Positions 7,524-17,328 of a stretch of 64,000 nt of DNA are shown piece by piece (the stretch's first letter is position 1; each line of letters starts with the position of its first letter). The DNA is taken from positions 1,984,001 to 2,048,000 of the forward strand of contig OY970164.1 of NCBI GenBank assembly GCA_963706555.1, written 5' to 3'. Position numbers and translations under genes: made by a program. A model generated the notes under the pieces. It did not search any database. It worked only from the letters and a program-made list of their open reading frames with translations, and had not been told where the DNA came from. Origin of the DNA: Bog-473 sp963706555 (GTDB lineage: Bacteria; Actinomycetota; Acidimicrobiia; Acidimicrobiales; RAAP-2).

Positions 7524-10500
7524 ATGGACGCCCAGGTTCCGGCAGTGGTTGCGGTCTTGGTGACCACCGGGGCGAATCCGTGGCTCGACGATGCGCTGGC
7601 CTCCCTGGCCGCCCAGCAGTACGAGGAGCTCTCCGTCCTGGTCCTCGTGACCGACGATCAGCCCGACGTGTCGGTCCGCGTGGCCGACCTCCTCCCGGAG
7701 GCATTTGTGCGCTACCTGCCAGGTCACCCCGGCTACGCCGCAGCCAGCAACGAAGCCCTCGGCATGGTCGAGGGGGCCGCGTTCTTCCTCCTCTGCCACG
7801 ACGATTGTGCGCTCGATCCGGACGCGGTGCACAACCTGGTGGAGGAATCGTTCCGCTCCAACGCCGGCGTCGTGTCACCCAAGTACGTCAACTGGTTCGA
7901 CCCGTCGATCCTGCTCCACGTGGGCGAAAATTGCGACAAGACCGGAGCGGTCGTGGATCGGATCCAGGACGGCGAGGTCGACCATGGCCAGCACGATGCG
8001 GTGCGCGACGTCTTCGTGGCTCCCGGCGGCTGCATCCTCATCCGGGCCGACCTGTGGCGTGAGCTCGACGGGTTCGACCCGGCCATCGTGGCGATGGGAG
8101 AGGACCTCGATCTTTCGTGGCGCAGCCAGGTCGCCGGGTCCCGCGTCGTCGTGGCCCCCGATGCGCGCGTCCGCCATCGGGAGGCGGTGGCCAGCGGGGC
8201 GTCACCGCTCACGGTGGTCGGCGTCGAGATCGACCCGCACCACGTCACCTTGCAGGCGCTGCAGCGCCGTCACGAGCTCCGCATCGTCTTGAAGTGCTAC
8301 ACCTGGTTCCACCTGGTGCGGGTCCTCCCGCAGGCCGCGCTGCTCGCGTTCGGCGAAGTCGTCGTGGCCATCTTCGCCCGGGATCGGCAGCGGGCGAAGG
8401 CGGTGGCCGGCGCCTGGCTGTGGAACGCGCAGCATCTCGGTGAGTTGCGGGCACCGCGCCGGGAGTTGGCCGCGCTGCGGCTGTTCCCCGATGCCGAGGT
8501 CCGACGCCTGCAGCTGCGGGGGAGTGCCCGCCTCACGAGCTACTTCTCACGCCTTTCCCATCAGGGCTTCGACGTGGCGAATGCGGTGGTGTCCTCGCGC
8601 GCCGTTGCCGCCCGCGACGAGCGGCCGGTGCTCACCGGCAGCGTGGGCACGGCATTCAGTGAGGACGCCGACTTCGACGAGCTCGACGACCTCGGCCATC
8701 GCTCGGGGCGGGACCGATTCGGTCGCCCGGTCCGGCGGTCGTTTCTGAGCACGGGGCGCCAGCGCGCCGCGGCCGGGATCATCGCGGCCCTGGTCGTGAT
8801 CGTGGGCACCCGGGGAATCCTCTTCGGGTCCCTTCCGACGGTGGGTCAGCTCGCGCCGCTGCTGCCGTGGTCGGGCACCTGGCACCATTTCTTCGCCGGA
8901 TGGCAGCCCGCGGGTGTGGGGACGACTGCCCCCGCCACCTCGGCGTTCGGCCTCCTGGGCCTGACCGGAACCGTGCTCCTCGGCGCCATGGGACTGACCC
9001 AGAAGGTCCTCCTGTTGGGTTGCCTCCCGCTCGGCGCCTGGGGCCTCTCACGGTTCATGCGACCGCTCGTGTCCCCGCGAGCCCGGGTGGTGGCCGCTGT
9101 CTGCTACCTCGGCCTTCCGCTGCCCTACGGGGCATTGGGGACAGGCCGTTGGGACGGCGTGGTGGCCTACGCCGCCCTCCCCTTCATCGTGGCGCGGCTG
9201 GCCCGCGCCGCGGCCATCTCGCCCTTTGACAACGTCGTCGGGCGTGGGTGGCGGGCCACCCCGTTGGGTCAGACGGCGGTGCTCGGCGCCATCATCGCGG
9301 TCGCCACGGCATTCGCCCCGGCGGTCGCACCGATGGCGCTGGCCGTCGCCATTGCCGTCGCACTCGGCTCGGTGCTGGCCGGGCAGCCGCAGCACGCATG
9401 GCGCATCATCATCGAAGCGGTGAAGGCGGTGGTCGCGGCGCTCGTGCTGTGCGCACCCTGGGTCGTCGGGACCGTCCTGGCCGGCAAGGATGCCGTGGAG
9501 ATCTTCGGCCTGCCCATCTCCGCCGCCACCGCGCCGGGGTGGGGAGAGGTGACCCGTTTCGCAATCGGCCCGACCGTGCGCTCCCCGATCGTCTGGGCGT
9601 TGGTCGCGGGTGCGGCGCTGCCGCTCCTGATCGGCAAGGGCGTCCGCCTGGTGTGGGCCGCCCGCTTGTGGGTGGTGGCCGCCATGTCGTGGGCCCTCGC
9701 CTACGCCGCCACACACGGCTGGAGCGGACGTTTTGCGCCGTCCGAATCGGTTGTCCTGGTGCCGGCCGCGATCGCAGTCGCCGGTGGGATCGGCCTCGGG
9801 GTCTCGTCGTTCGAGAACGATCTGGCCGGCATGGCCTTCGGTTGGCGCCAAGTCGTCAGCGGGCTGGCGGTGGCGGCGGTCACGGTCGGTCTGCTGCCGG
9901 TCTTCGCGGGAGCGGCCAATGGGCGTTGGGGCTTGCCCGTGACCGGGGTGGAGCAACCGTTGAACTTCCTCACCAAAACCCCCACCCCTGCCTTCTACCG
10001 GACCTTGTGGCTGGGCGACCCCCGTGCGGTCCCGGTCGGCGGGTGGTCGGTGGAGCCGGGGCTGTCCTACGCGCTGACGGGCCAGGATCTTCCCGACGCC
10101 GGCAATGTCTTCACGCCGGCGGGGCCCGGACCGGCCGACAGGGTGGCAGAAGCGATCCGGCTCGCCATCTCGGGCGGCACCGTCCACATGGGCCAGCTGC
10201 TCGCTGCCCAGAGTGTGCAGTACATCGTGATCGTCGACGGCCTCGCTCCCTCCGACGGCGGCGTCGCCGAATCGGTGCAAGCGCCGCCCCCTCCAGGGCT
10301 GCAGCAGGCGCTGTTGGACCAGGACGACCTGCAGAGCGTGCCCGGCGCCCTCGGCGTCCAGGTGTTCAGGAACCCCGATGCGATTCCCGTCACCGCCCAG
10401 CGGGCGCGACCCGTGGCGTCCGCCGCGCACGCGGCGTGGGCCGGCCCGCTCGACGTCGTGGGATGGCAGCCCGTCCTCAGCGCTCTGGCGGGGCACACTG

Positions 10501-10790
10501 AGGCCACAGGCGTCGTCGCCGCCGGCACCGTCTTCGCCGGTTACGCCCCGGCCGGGAGCTTCTCGCTGACCCAGGGTGGCCGATCGCTCGCCGGGCAATC
10601 GGTGTTCGGATGGGCCCGGCAGTATCCCCACGTCCCGGCAGGATCGGCCACCTTCTCGTTGCGGAGATTCCCCTACGGCCCATTGGCGGTGCTCGTCGAG
10701 CTGCTGGCATGGCTGGCACTGACGCTGGCCCTCGTCGGCTGGTCGCGCACCCGTCCGCGCCGCAGCGCCCCGAAGGCCGGCGCATTATGA
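7524..10790 (+). CDS. Large GT2 glycosyltransferase fused to a multi-pass membrane region
   Basis: 1088 residues. Residues 1-230 are a GT-A family 2 glycosyltransferase: a LVTTGANPWLDDALASL start, HPGYAAASNEAL, an acidic CHDDCALD around residue 91-98 and GEDLDLSWR near 193. From about residue 410 to 760 and again near the C-terminus the protein is strongly hydrophobic, with some ten membrane segments separated by loops. A periplasmic-looking domain lies in between (about 800-1040). This architecture is common next to DUF5719 genes in Actinobacteria and probably transfers sugar to a lipid or exported acceptor. The last codons overlap the next gene (ATGA). TAGCCT at 7508 may be its -10 box. Confidence 0.85.
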   Translation: MDAQVPAVVAVLVTTGANPWLDDALASLAAQQYEELSVLVLVTDDQPDVSVRVADLLPEAFVRYLPGHPGYAAASNEALGMVEGAAFFLLCHDDCALDPDAVHNLVEESFRSNAGVVSPKYVNWFDPSILLHVGENCDKTGAVVDRIQDGEVDHGQHDAVRDVFVAPGGCILIRADLWRELDGFDPAIVAMGEDLDLSWRSQVAGSRVVVAPDARVRHREAVASGASPLTVVGVEIDPHHVTLQALQRRHELRIVLKCYTWFHLVRVLPQAALLAFGEVVVAIFARDRQRAKAVAGAWLWNAQHLGELRAPRRELAALRLFPDAEVRRLQLRGSARLTSYFSRLSHQGFDVANAVVSSRAVAARDERPVLTGSVGTAFSEDADFDELDDLGHRSGRDRFGRPVRRSFLSTGRQRAAAGIIAALVVIVGTRGILFGSLPTVGQLAPLLPWSGTWHHFFAGWQPAGVGTTAPATSAFGLLGLTGTVLLGAMGLTQKVLLLGCLPLGAWGLSRFMRPLVSPRARVVAAVCYLGLPLPYGALGTGRWDGVVAYAALPFIVARLARAAAISPFDNVVGRGWRATPLGQTAVLGAIIAVATAFAPAVAPMALAVAIAVALGSVLAGQPQHAWRIIIEAVKAVVAALVLCAPWVVGTVLAGKDAVEIFGLPISAATAPGWGEVTRFAIGPTVRSPIVWALVAGAALPLLIGKGVRLVWAARLWVVAAMSWALAYAATHGWSGRFAPSESVVLVPAAIAVAGGIGLGVSSFENDLAGMAFGWRQVVSGLAVAAVTVGLLPVFAGAANGRWGLPVTGVEQPLNFLTKTPTPAFYRTLWLGDPRAVPVGGWSVEPGLSYALTGQDLPDAGNVFTPAGPGPADRVAEAIRLAISGGTVHMGQLLAAQSVQYIVIVDGLAPSDGGVAESVQAPPPPGLQQALLDQDDLQSVPGALGVQVFRNPDAIPVTAQRARPVASAAHAAWAGPLDVVGWQPVLSALAGHTEATGVVAAGTVFAGYAPAGSFSLTQGGRSLAGQSVFGWARQYPHVPAGSATFSLRRFPYGPLAVLVELLAWLALTLALVGWSRTRPRRSAPKAGAL

Positions 10791-12256
10791 GCCCGGACCA
10801 CAGTGCGGGGCAGCGCCGATGGGTGGTGATCGTCGCGGTGATCGCGGTGCTCGCCGGCGTCGCCGTCGCTGCCCGCTCGCCCGGAGAGATCCCACCGGGC
10901 GGCCCCCCGGTCGAGCCGGCGTCCGTCGTGGCTGCCCCCGACGCTGAGTCATCGGCCTGGTACTGCACCGGTCAGACGACTGCGGCGGGCCGGTTGGCCC
11001 CTGGTGCGGTCGTGCTCACGAATACCGGGCCACGGACGGTGACCGGGACGATTCGGGGCGTGACGGACACCGGCGCCAGCGTGCACGTTCCGGTCTCGGT
11101 GGCCGGGCACGGGCAGGACACGGTGCAGGTGCCCGCGCCCACGTCGGGGACGTGGCTCTCCGAAGCAGTTACCTTGGCCGGGGGTGGCGTGGCCGTCACG
11201 CAGGCGGTGCACGGACCGTCGGGCTGGGCCGAGTCCCCGTGCCAGAGCAGCACGTCGCAGCAGTGGTACTTCCCGAGCGGCGTGACGACAGGATCGAATG
11301 CCTTGTTCGTCGCGCTCTTCAATCCGACCTCGACCCCCGATGTGGTCGATGTCAGCTTCGTCACCCTCAAAGGTGTCGTCCACCCCATCAATTTCCAGGG
11401 CCTCGTCCTGAGTCCGGGTGCGATGCAAGTCGAGCCCGTGAGCCCGTATGTGCAGGAGGAGGCGAGCGTCGCCACCATCGTGGAGACGAGGACGGGCCGG
11501 CTGGTCGCCAGCGAGCTCCAGCTGTTCTCAGGGGGCGGCACGGGTCTGGCCCTCGTGCCCGGATCGCCCCATGCAGAACGCCACTGGACGATTCCGCAGA
11601 GCGAGGACATCGCCCAGGGGTCCTCCTCCATCGACGTGTTCAACCCTGGTCCGGCGACGCAGGAGGTCACCGTGCTGGCCCGGCTCGGCTCGGGTCCTTT
11701 GGCGCCCTTCCGGGCCCGGGTGTTTCCCGACACCACCTGGGTCCTCTCGACGGGAGGGGAGACCCGCATCCCCAAGGGCGACCCCTACTCGGCAGTCGTC
11801 GAGTCGAGTGGCGGGTCAGGGGTGATCGTCGGGCGGACGGTTGCCGCGCCGAGCGCGTCGCAAGCGCCCCAAGACGGAACGGCGATCGCCGTGGGCGCGC
11901 TGACTGCCGACGCACCCGGTCGACGGTGGGTGGTGCCGTCCCCCGGCTCGGGGTCGCAGCCCGCCCTGCCCGGAGCGGTGCCGCGGTTTCTGGCCGTGAC
12001 CAACGTGTCCGGGCACGACGAGACGTACGTGATCGAGGTCATGACGCCCACGCGATCCCCCACGCTCGCCTCGGGAGTCCTCCGCTCCTCGACGACCCTC
12101 TTTCTCCGCCAGGCTGTCCTGGCCCGGGCGGGGCTCAATCCGCTGATCGTCTCCGCCAATGGACCGGTGGCGGTGAGCCAGGATCTGGGGCCGACCGGGA
12201 GCATCGGCGTGGCGACGATACCCGGCATTCCGATGACGCTCGCCGGAGGCGGCTAG
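10787..12256 (+). CDS. DUF5719-family exported protein
   Basis: 489 residues. The ATG sits inside the ATGA overlap with the GT2 gene; a longer upstream frame exists but it runs through that gene. Residues 10-28 form one hydrophobic signal-anchor (WVVIVAVIAVLAGVAVAA). The rest is a beta-rich extracytoplasmic region with repeated modules such as WYCTGQT, LFNPTSTPDVVDVSF and VFNPGPATQEVTV, characteristic of DUF5719. The function of the family is unknown. Its constant coupling to a giant GT2 membrane enzyme suggests a partner at the outer face. It ends 3 nt from the convergent DUF4349 gene, leaving no room for a separate terminator. Confidence 0.82.
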   Translation: MSPDHSAGQRRWVVIVAVIAVLAGVAVAARSPGEIPPGGPPVEPASVVAAPDAESSAWYCTGQTTAAGRLAPGAVVLTNTGPRTVTGTIRGVTDTGASVHVPVSVAGHGQDTVQVPAPTSGTWLSEAVTLAGGGVAVTQAVHGPSGWAESPCQSSTSQQWYFPSGVTTGSNALFVALFNPTSTPDVVDVSFVTLKGVVHPINFQGLVLSPGAMQVEPVSPYVQEEASVATIVETRTGRLVASELQLFSGGGTGLALVPGSPHAERHWTIPQSEDIAQGSSSIDVFNPGPATQEVTVLARLGSGPLAPFRARVFPDTTWVLSTGGETRIPKGDPYSAVVESSGGSGVIVGRTVAAPSASQAPQDGTAIAVGALTADAPGRRWVVPSPGSGSQPALPGAVPRFLAVTNVSGHDETYVIEVMTPTRSPTLASGVLRSSTTLFLRQAVLARAGLNPLIVSANGPVAVSQDLGPTGSIGVATIPGIPMTLAGGG

Positions 12257-12259
12257 CCC

Positions 12260-13522
12260 TCAGAGATTGTGGCGCTGCAGCCGACGCAACGTCACCCGGC
12301 CGCCGAGCACGAGCGCGGCCAGCAAGAGCAGCGCGAACAACAGAGGGCCGGCCAAGCGGATGATGCCGTCGACTCCGACGGCAAAGCCGTGCAGGCTATC
12401 GTGCCAGGCTTTGGTGACGCCCGATGCCGCCGGGGCCGGGGCGTGGTGGTGGGCTCCGGGTTCGCGTAAGGCCACGATCAGCGTCGAATAGGCCGTGTCG
12501 CTGTCGAGCACCGCGAGCTGGCCCTGCAGCTGCTCGATCTGTGACTGCAGGTTGTCCAGCTGGGCCTGTACGGCCAGCACGTCACCCACCGACGAGGCCT
12601 TCGTCATGATGGTGAGGTACTGCTGACGGCTGGCCTCGAGGGCGTCGATCCGCGCTTGCAGATCGACGTACTGCCCCGTCACGTCGGTGGCTTTGGTGGT
12701 CACCGCCGAGGGTTTCCCGAGGGACTTCGCTTCCGCCAGGAGGGCTGCGAAGTTGGCGACGGGAACCTGCAGCGTCACCGAGCCGCTCGGCGGGCCGTCG
12801 CTCGAGCCGCTCGCCGCGGTCGTGCCGGCCGCACCGGTCGTGCCACTCGCACCGCTCGACTGGGTCTGCGAGTTGGCCACGAAGCCGCCATAGGCGGACG
12901 CCAGCGCGGTCAGCTTGTTCATGGTCGACGTCAGTGCGCCCCGCGCCACGGTGAGATCGAGAGAGCCCGTCTGCTCAATCCGCGCCGCCTGCCCGACCGC
13001 TCCGGCCGGGAGCGAGGATGTACCTGTGGCCGCGCCGCCCCTGGTTGTGGTCTTGGCCCCGCTGGACGCGGCCAATCCTTGTGAAGACGGGGCATTTGCG
13101 CTGAAACTCTTGCCCGGCGCCGGGGTCGCCGCCCGGTTCTCTTGGGGAATGGTCGTCGTGGTGGTCATCGGCTGAGGTGTCGGTCCGGCGTGGCGCGATG
13201 CGACGGCGGCCCGGCTGGCGTGCGATGAACGTCCCAAGATCGCCGCGCCACCGGCCAGTGCCAGCAGCAGGATCACCGTGGCGGCGACCGTCAGCACCAG
13301 GTGCGTGCGGAGCATCCCCCTGATCGTGCGCGGTGCCGGTTCGTCTCCTGTGGCGAACTCCGGATTCCAGGGGTCCGTGGCGGCCCGCTCGTCGTCGTCC
13401 CGTTCGTCATCACCGCGCCGGACGCGGCGCAGCGTGTCGGCGGCACCAGAGGCGGGCACCACGAAGGAGTCGCCGAGCTCGTGCAGGAGGGCGGAGAGGG
13501 TTTCGTCGTCGAGCATCGTCAT
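12260..13522 (-). CDS. DUF4349 membrane protein, candidate anti-sigma factor
   Basis: 420 residues. A cytoplasmic N-terminus of about 90 residues (LLHELGDSFVVPASGAADTLRRVRRG) is followed by one transmembrane helix (LVLTVAATVILLLALAGGAAIL). After a Ser/Ala/Thr-rich linker comes a DUF4349 domain (EQTGSLDLTVARGAL to DTAYSTLIVALREP) with a coiled-coil section (LQARIDALEASRQQY, LDNLQSQIEQLQGQL). A last helix (LLFALLLLAALVLGG) and a basic tail end the protein. The ATG lies 2 nt after the stop of the ECF sigma gene. The soluble N-terminus before the membrane helix is where anti-sigma domains sit, so regulation of that sigma by envelope state is likely, but no canonical zinc anti-sigma HxxxCxxC is present. 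Confidence 0.85.
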   Translation of the reverse strand: MTMLDDETLSALLHELGDSFVVPASGAADTLRRVRRGDDERDDDERAATDPWNPEFATGDEPAPRTIRGMLRTHLVLTVAATVILLLALAGGAAILGRSSHASRAAVASRHAGPTPQPMTTTTTIPQENRAATPAPGKSFSANAPSSQGLAASSGAKTTTRGGAATGTSSLPAGAVGQAARIEQTGSLDLTVARGALTSTMNKLTALASAYGGFVANSQTQSSGASGTTGAAGTTAASGSSDGPPSGSVTLQVPVANFAALLAEAKSLGKPSAVTTKATDVTGQYVDLQARIDALEASRQQYLTIMTKASSVGDVLAVQAQLDNLQSQIEQLQGQLAVLDSDTAYSTLIVALREPGAHHHAPAPAASGVTKAWHDSLHGFAVGVDGIIRLAGPLLFALLLLAALVLGGRVTLRRLQRHNL

Positions 13523-13524
13523 GG

Positions 13525-14070
13525 TCAGGCCTCCACCGAATCGTCGACGGCGCCATCGCCGGCGAGGGTCACCAGGCTTGGGTCGTTCGACAGCCGGAGG
13601 CGGGCCTCGTGCAGCCGGGACTTGACCGTGCCCTGGCGGCGCCCGATGGCCACCGCGATGTCGCGCTCACTCAGGTCGGCGTAGTAGCGCAGCACGACGG
13701 GCACGCGGAGCGACACGGGGAGCCGTTGCAGTGCCGCCAGGACGGTGTTCGCCACCTCGGCCCGCTGTGCGAACACGGCGGGATCGCTGTCGCGGGAGGC
13801 GAGGGAGCTCAAGGCGGCATCGTCGGCCCGCCGATCGCGGTGGGGGATCTCCTGGCGCAGCTTGGAATAACAGGAGTTCACGACCACACGGTAGAGCCAC
13901 GGCTTGACACTCGGCACCGACGTCAACGAGTCACGAAATCGCCAGGCGCGCAAGAACGCCTCCTGGACGGCCTCCTCCGCGTCCGCCTGGTTGCCCAGGA
14001 TGAGGCAGGCGGTGCGGTAGGACACCGCGTACCCCTCCTCGAGCCAGTCTTCGAGCCGTTCTTCCACCAT
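13525..14070 (-). CDS. ECF-family RNA polymerase sigma factor
   Basis: 181 residues. The sigma-2 region (QADAEEAVQEAFLRAWRF, KPWLYRVVVNSCYSKLR) and the sigma-4 region (LPVSLRVPVVLRYYADLSERDIAVAIGRRQGTVKSRL) are both complete. ECF factors direct RNA polymerase to envelope- or stress-response promoters. The start could be ATG 14070 or the next codon GTG; a G-rich run GAGGGGG directly precedes them. It lies between ftsH (upstream, same strand, 80-nt gap) and the DUF4349 gene (2-nt gap), so sigma and DUF4349 form a pair. Membrane protease FtsH nearby could take part in anti-sigma turnover; that is speculation. Confidence 0.93.
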   Translation of the reverse strand: MVEERLEDWLEEGYAVSYRTACLILGNQADAEEAVQEAFLRAWRFRDSLTSVPSVKPWLYRVVVNSCYSKLRQEIPHRDRRADDAALSSLASRDSDPAVFAQRAEVANTVLAALQRLPVSLRVPVVLRYYADLSERDIAVAIGRRQGTVKSRLHEARLRLSNDPSLVTLAGDGAVDDSVEA

Positions 14071-14150
14071 CCCCCTCTATGACGCAGCGGGGGGCGCATT
14101 GGTTCGCGCCCTTGGTGCTCCAGGGTGTGGGTGTCGGGGCCGGGTGCCCC

Positions 14151-16256
<2,106 letters not shown>

Positions 16257-16262
16257 CGGACC

Positions 16263-16268
16263 AGCCTA
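16263..16268 (-). promoter_or_regulatory. -10 box of ftsH, leaderless start
   Basis: TAGGCT on the minus strand, 6 nt before GTG 16256. No Shine-Dalgarno sequence lies between. Confidence 0.5.
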
Positions 16269-16332
16269 TTCGGACGTTTCGATTGACGGTGACCACCCCC
16301 CGGCTGCAGGTAATTGGGCTCGGGGAGGCCAG

Positions 16333-16338
16333 TAACGT
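16333..16338 (+). promoter_or_regulatory. -10 box of the CAAX protease gene, leaderless start
   Basis: TAACGT, 6 nt before GTG 16345. A TTGACG at 16283 is too far upstream to be its -35 box. Confidence 0.45.
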
Positions 16339-16344
16339 CTGGCC

Positions 16345-17328
16345 GTGGCCGACATCGACCCCGCGACCGGGCGCCTTGACGGAGGGGCGGCGCCGGCAGG
16401 CCCCCCGGGTCCGCAACCCGAAGGAATCGTCCCGTCGGATCGGACCGCGGCCCCCGTTCCCCCTGCTCCTTCACGGCGGCCCTTTCCCTCTGTTTCACCT
16501 GTTCACGACGATGGCAGTGGTCCCTTTTTGGACCGCCCCGGCGTACCTCCCACGACCAAATCGGCGGCCTGGCGCTGGCTCTTCTACGCCCTGTGCGGGT
16601 TCCTGGTGGGCCAGATCGTCGCCACTCTCTTCGGGATGGTGGCCGGCGAGGTGGCCGGCAAGTCCACAGCGCAAATGTCTGTCATCACGTCGGCGGCCGT
16701 CCCACCCGAGTGGTACGTCATCTCGACGCTGCTCGGTCTGTGGGTGGGCTTTTTCGGGGCTCCCTGGTTGGCCAGCCGGACGCACGGCACCCGTCACTTC
16801 TTCTCCGACCTCGGCGTGCGATTCCGTTGGGTCGACCTCTGGGGCCTCGCCATCGGGGTGGGGGCGCAGTACGTCATCGCCTTGCTCTACGCCCCGTTCC
16901 AGCACCACATCCATAATTTCGACGCGCCGAGCAAGAAACTGACCGGTGGCGCGCACGGCGGAGGGATCGCCCTCGTCGTCGTAGCCACCGTGCTCCTGGC
17001 CCCCGCCATGGAGGAGTTGTTCTTCCGGGGGCTTCTGTTCAAAGGGCTGGCCCGCTTGTTCACGCCGCTCGGCCCGGGCACCACCAGTGCCCGGGGCGTC
17101 GGGGTCGTCCTCGCCGTGGTCGTCGACGGGCTGCTCTTCGGCCTGGCGCACGGCGAGTGGGTCCAACTGCCCGGCCTGGCCCTCCTCGGAGCTGCCCTGG
17201 CCGCGATCTCGTACCGGACGGGACGCCTGGGTATGAACATGGTGGCGCACTCGGCCTTCAACCTCGTCGCCGTTCTGACGATCCTCAACCAACCCGGCGG
17301 CCTGCTCCCGGGCGGACTGATCCATTGA
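16345..17328 (+). CDS. CPBP (CAAX/Rce1-type) intramembrane protease
   Basis: 327 residues: a Pro/Ala-rich cytoplasmic head of about 70 residues, then six to eight membrane segments. The Abi/CPBP motifs are present: EELFFRGLLF (EExxxR), FGLAHGEW with the zinc-like histidine, and a final NMVAHSAFN. Family members cleave prenylated or small peptides in the membrane, or act as immunity factors; the substrate here is unknown. The start is GTG 16345, placed by a -10 box 6 nt upstream. The gene overlaps the next one by 4 nt (TTGA), so expression of the large membrane protein downstream is coupled to it. Confidence 0.87.
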   Translation: MADIDPATGRLDGGAAPAGPPGPQPEGIVPSDRTAAPVPPAPSRRPFPSVSPVHDDGSGPFLDRPGVPPTTKSAAWRWLFYALCGFLVGQIVATLFGMVAGEVAGKSTAQMSVITSAAVPPEWYVISTLLGLWVGFFGAPWLASRTHGTRHFFSDLGVRFRWVDLWGLAIGVGAQYVIALLYAPFQHHIHNFDAPSKKLTGGAHGGGIALVVVATVLLAPAMEELFFRGLLFKGLARLFTPLGPGTTSARGVGVVLAVVVDGLLFGLAHGEWVQLPGLALLGAALAAISYRTGRLGMNMVAHSAFNLVAVLTILNQPGGLLPGGLIH

